From contig CAYPTB010000040.1 in the NCBI GenBank assembly GCA_964413535.1, positions 310,001 to 374,000 on the forward strand: a stretch of 64,000 nucleotides of DNA. Reading direction: 5' to 3'. Source of the DNA: CAYPTB01 sp964413535. GTDB taxonomy: Bacteria > Planctomycetota > UBA1135 > GCA-002686595. Below the pieces are notes generated by a model. The model made no database searches. It was not told the origin of the DNA and saw only the letters and a program-made list of their open reading frames with translations. Of the stretch, positions 63,959 to 64,000 are shown one piece after another. Position 1 is the stretch's first letter, and every line of letters starts with the position of its first letter. The position numbers and the translations under genes are program-made.

Positions 63959-64000
63959 ATGCGGCGATCCCTCGTCCTGCTGCGCTCGTATCTCGCGGGC
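63959..64000 (+). CDS. start of a further gene, cut by the window end
   Basis: An ATG at 63959, 11 nt after the metallopeptidase stop, opens a frame of 14 codons reading MRRSLVLLRSYLAG that runs to the window edge. The basic and hydrophobic start is compatible with a membrane or exported protein. Too little is visible to identify it. Confidence 0.35.
   Translation, partial: MRRSLVLLRSYLAG

Overview
The window is a 64-kb chromosomal segment of a GC-rich bacterium (roughly high-60s percent GC, strong third-position GC bias). It is almost entirely coding, mostly with small gaps, and has no phage, transposase, CRISPR array, rRNA or recognisable tRNA. Several traits suggest Planctomycetota: a type II (archaeal/eukaryal-class) methionine aminopeptidase, a large secreted carboxypeptidase-regulatory-like repeat protein, a DUF1570-type gluzincin, a YfhO-type membrane protein and a glycosyltransferase of the exosortase-associated type. 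This assignment is inference from gene content, not proof.

Layout. 1-5.3 kb: an AIM24/TIGR00266 protein cut by the window edge, a LOG-family protein, a small zinc-ribbon-like protein coupled to an ArnT/GT39-type membrane glycosyltransferase, a YbaK/EbsC-type deacylase and a radical SAM protein. 5.3-9.3 kb: a MIP18/DUF59 protein, a TPR protein, ATP-type PEP carboxykinase, a small cysteine protein and a GalE-like epimerase. 9.3-23 kb: mutS, a GT4-type glycosyltransferase with an inserted beta-rich region, type II map, a YfhO-like membrane protein plus lipoprotein, an atypical protein kinase, a leucine dehydrogenase-type enzyme and topA. 23-34 kb: a DinG/Rad3-like helicase with a degenerate exonuclease domain, prmA, an aerobic glycerol-3-phosphate dehydrogenase, fadE-type acyl-CoA dehydrogenase, an unknown membrane protein, YceI and DUF2007 proteins. 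34-43 kb: a 1083-residue repeat protein, then a minus-strand cluster for a PaoABC-like molybdenum hydroxylase (2Fe-2S subunit with Tat signal, FAD/4Fe-4S subunit, molybdopterin subunit) followed by a small Cys-rich protein and a DUF1326 protein.

43-47 kb is a more disturbed stretch: a TIGR03087-like glycosyltransferase overlapping a methyltransferase, an exported protein split by a frameshift, a C-terminal remnant of an asparagine synthetase, and a small ORF overlapping a nucleotidyltransferase. 47-58 kb is a continuous minus-strand complex I operon in the order nuoA-B-C-D-H-I-J-K-L-M-N. It has no nuoE, nuoF or nuoG, and NuoL carries a large histidine-rich insertion. 58-64 kb holds a radical-SAM-like protein that has lost its iron-sulfur motif, an ABC ATPase, a hotdog thioesterase, an alpha/beta hydrolase, a thioredoxin-TPR protein and a secreted metallopeptidase.

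The most striking non-coding structure is a perfect 47-bp inverted repeat with a 21-nt loop at 60589-60703. It contains the last codons and stop codons of two convergent genes. Metabolically the segment covers respiration (complex I), gluconeogenesis (PEPCK), lipid and glycerol use (GlpD, FadE, thioesterase) and cell-envelope sugar chemistry.
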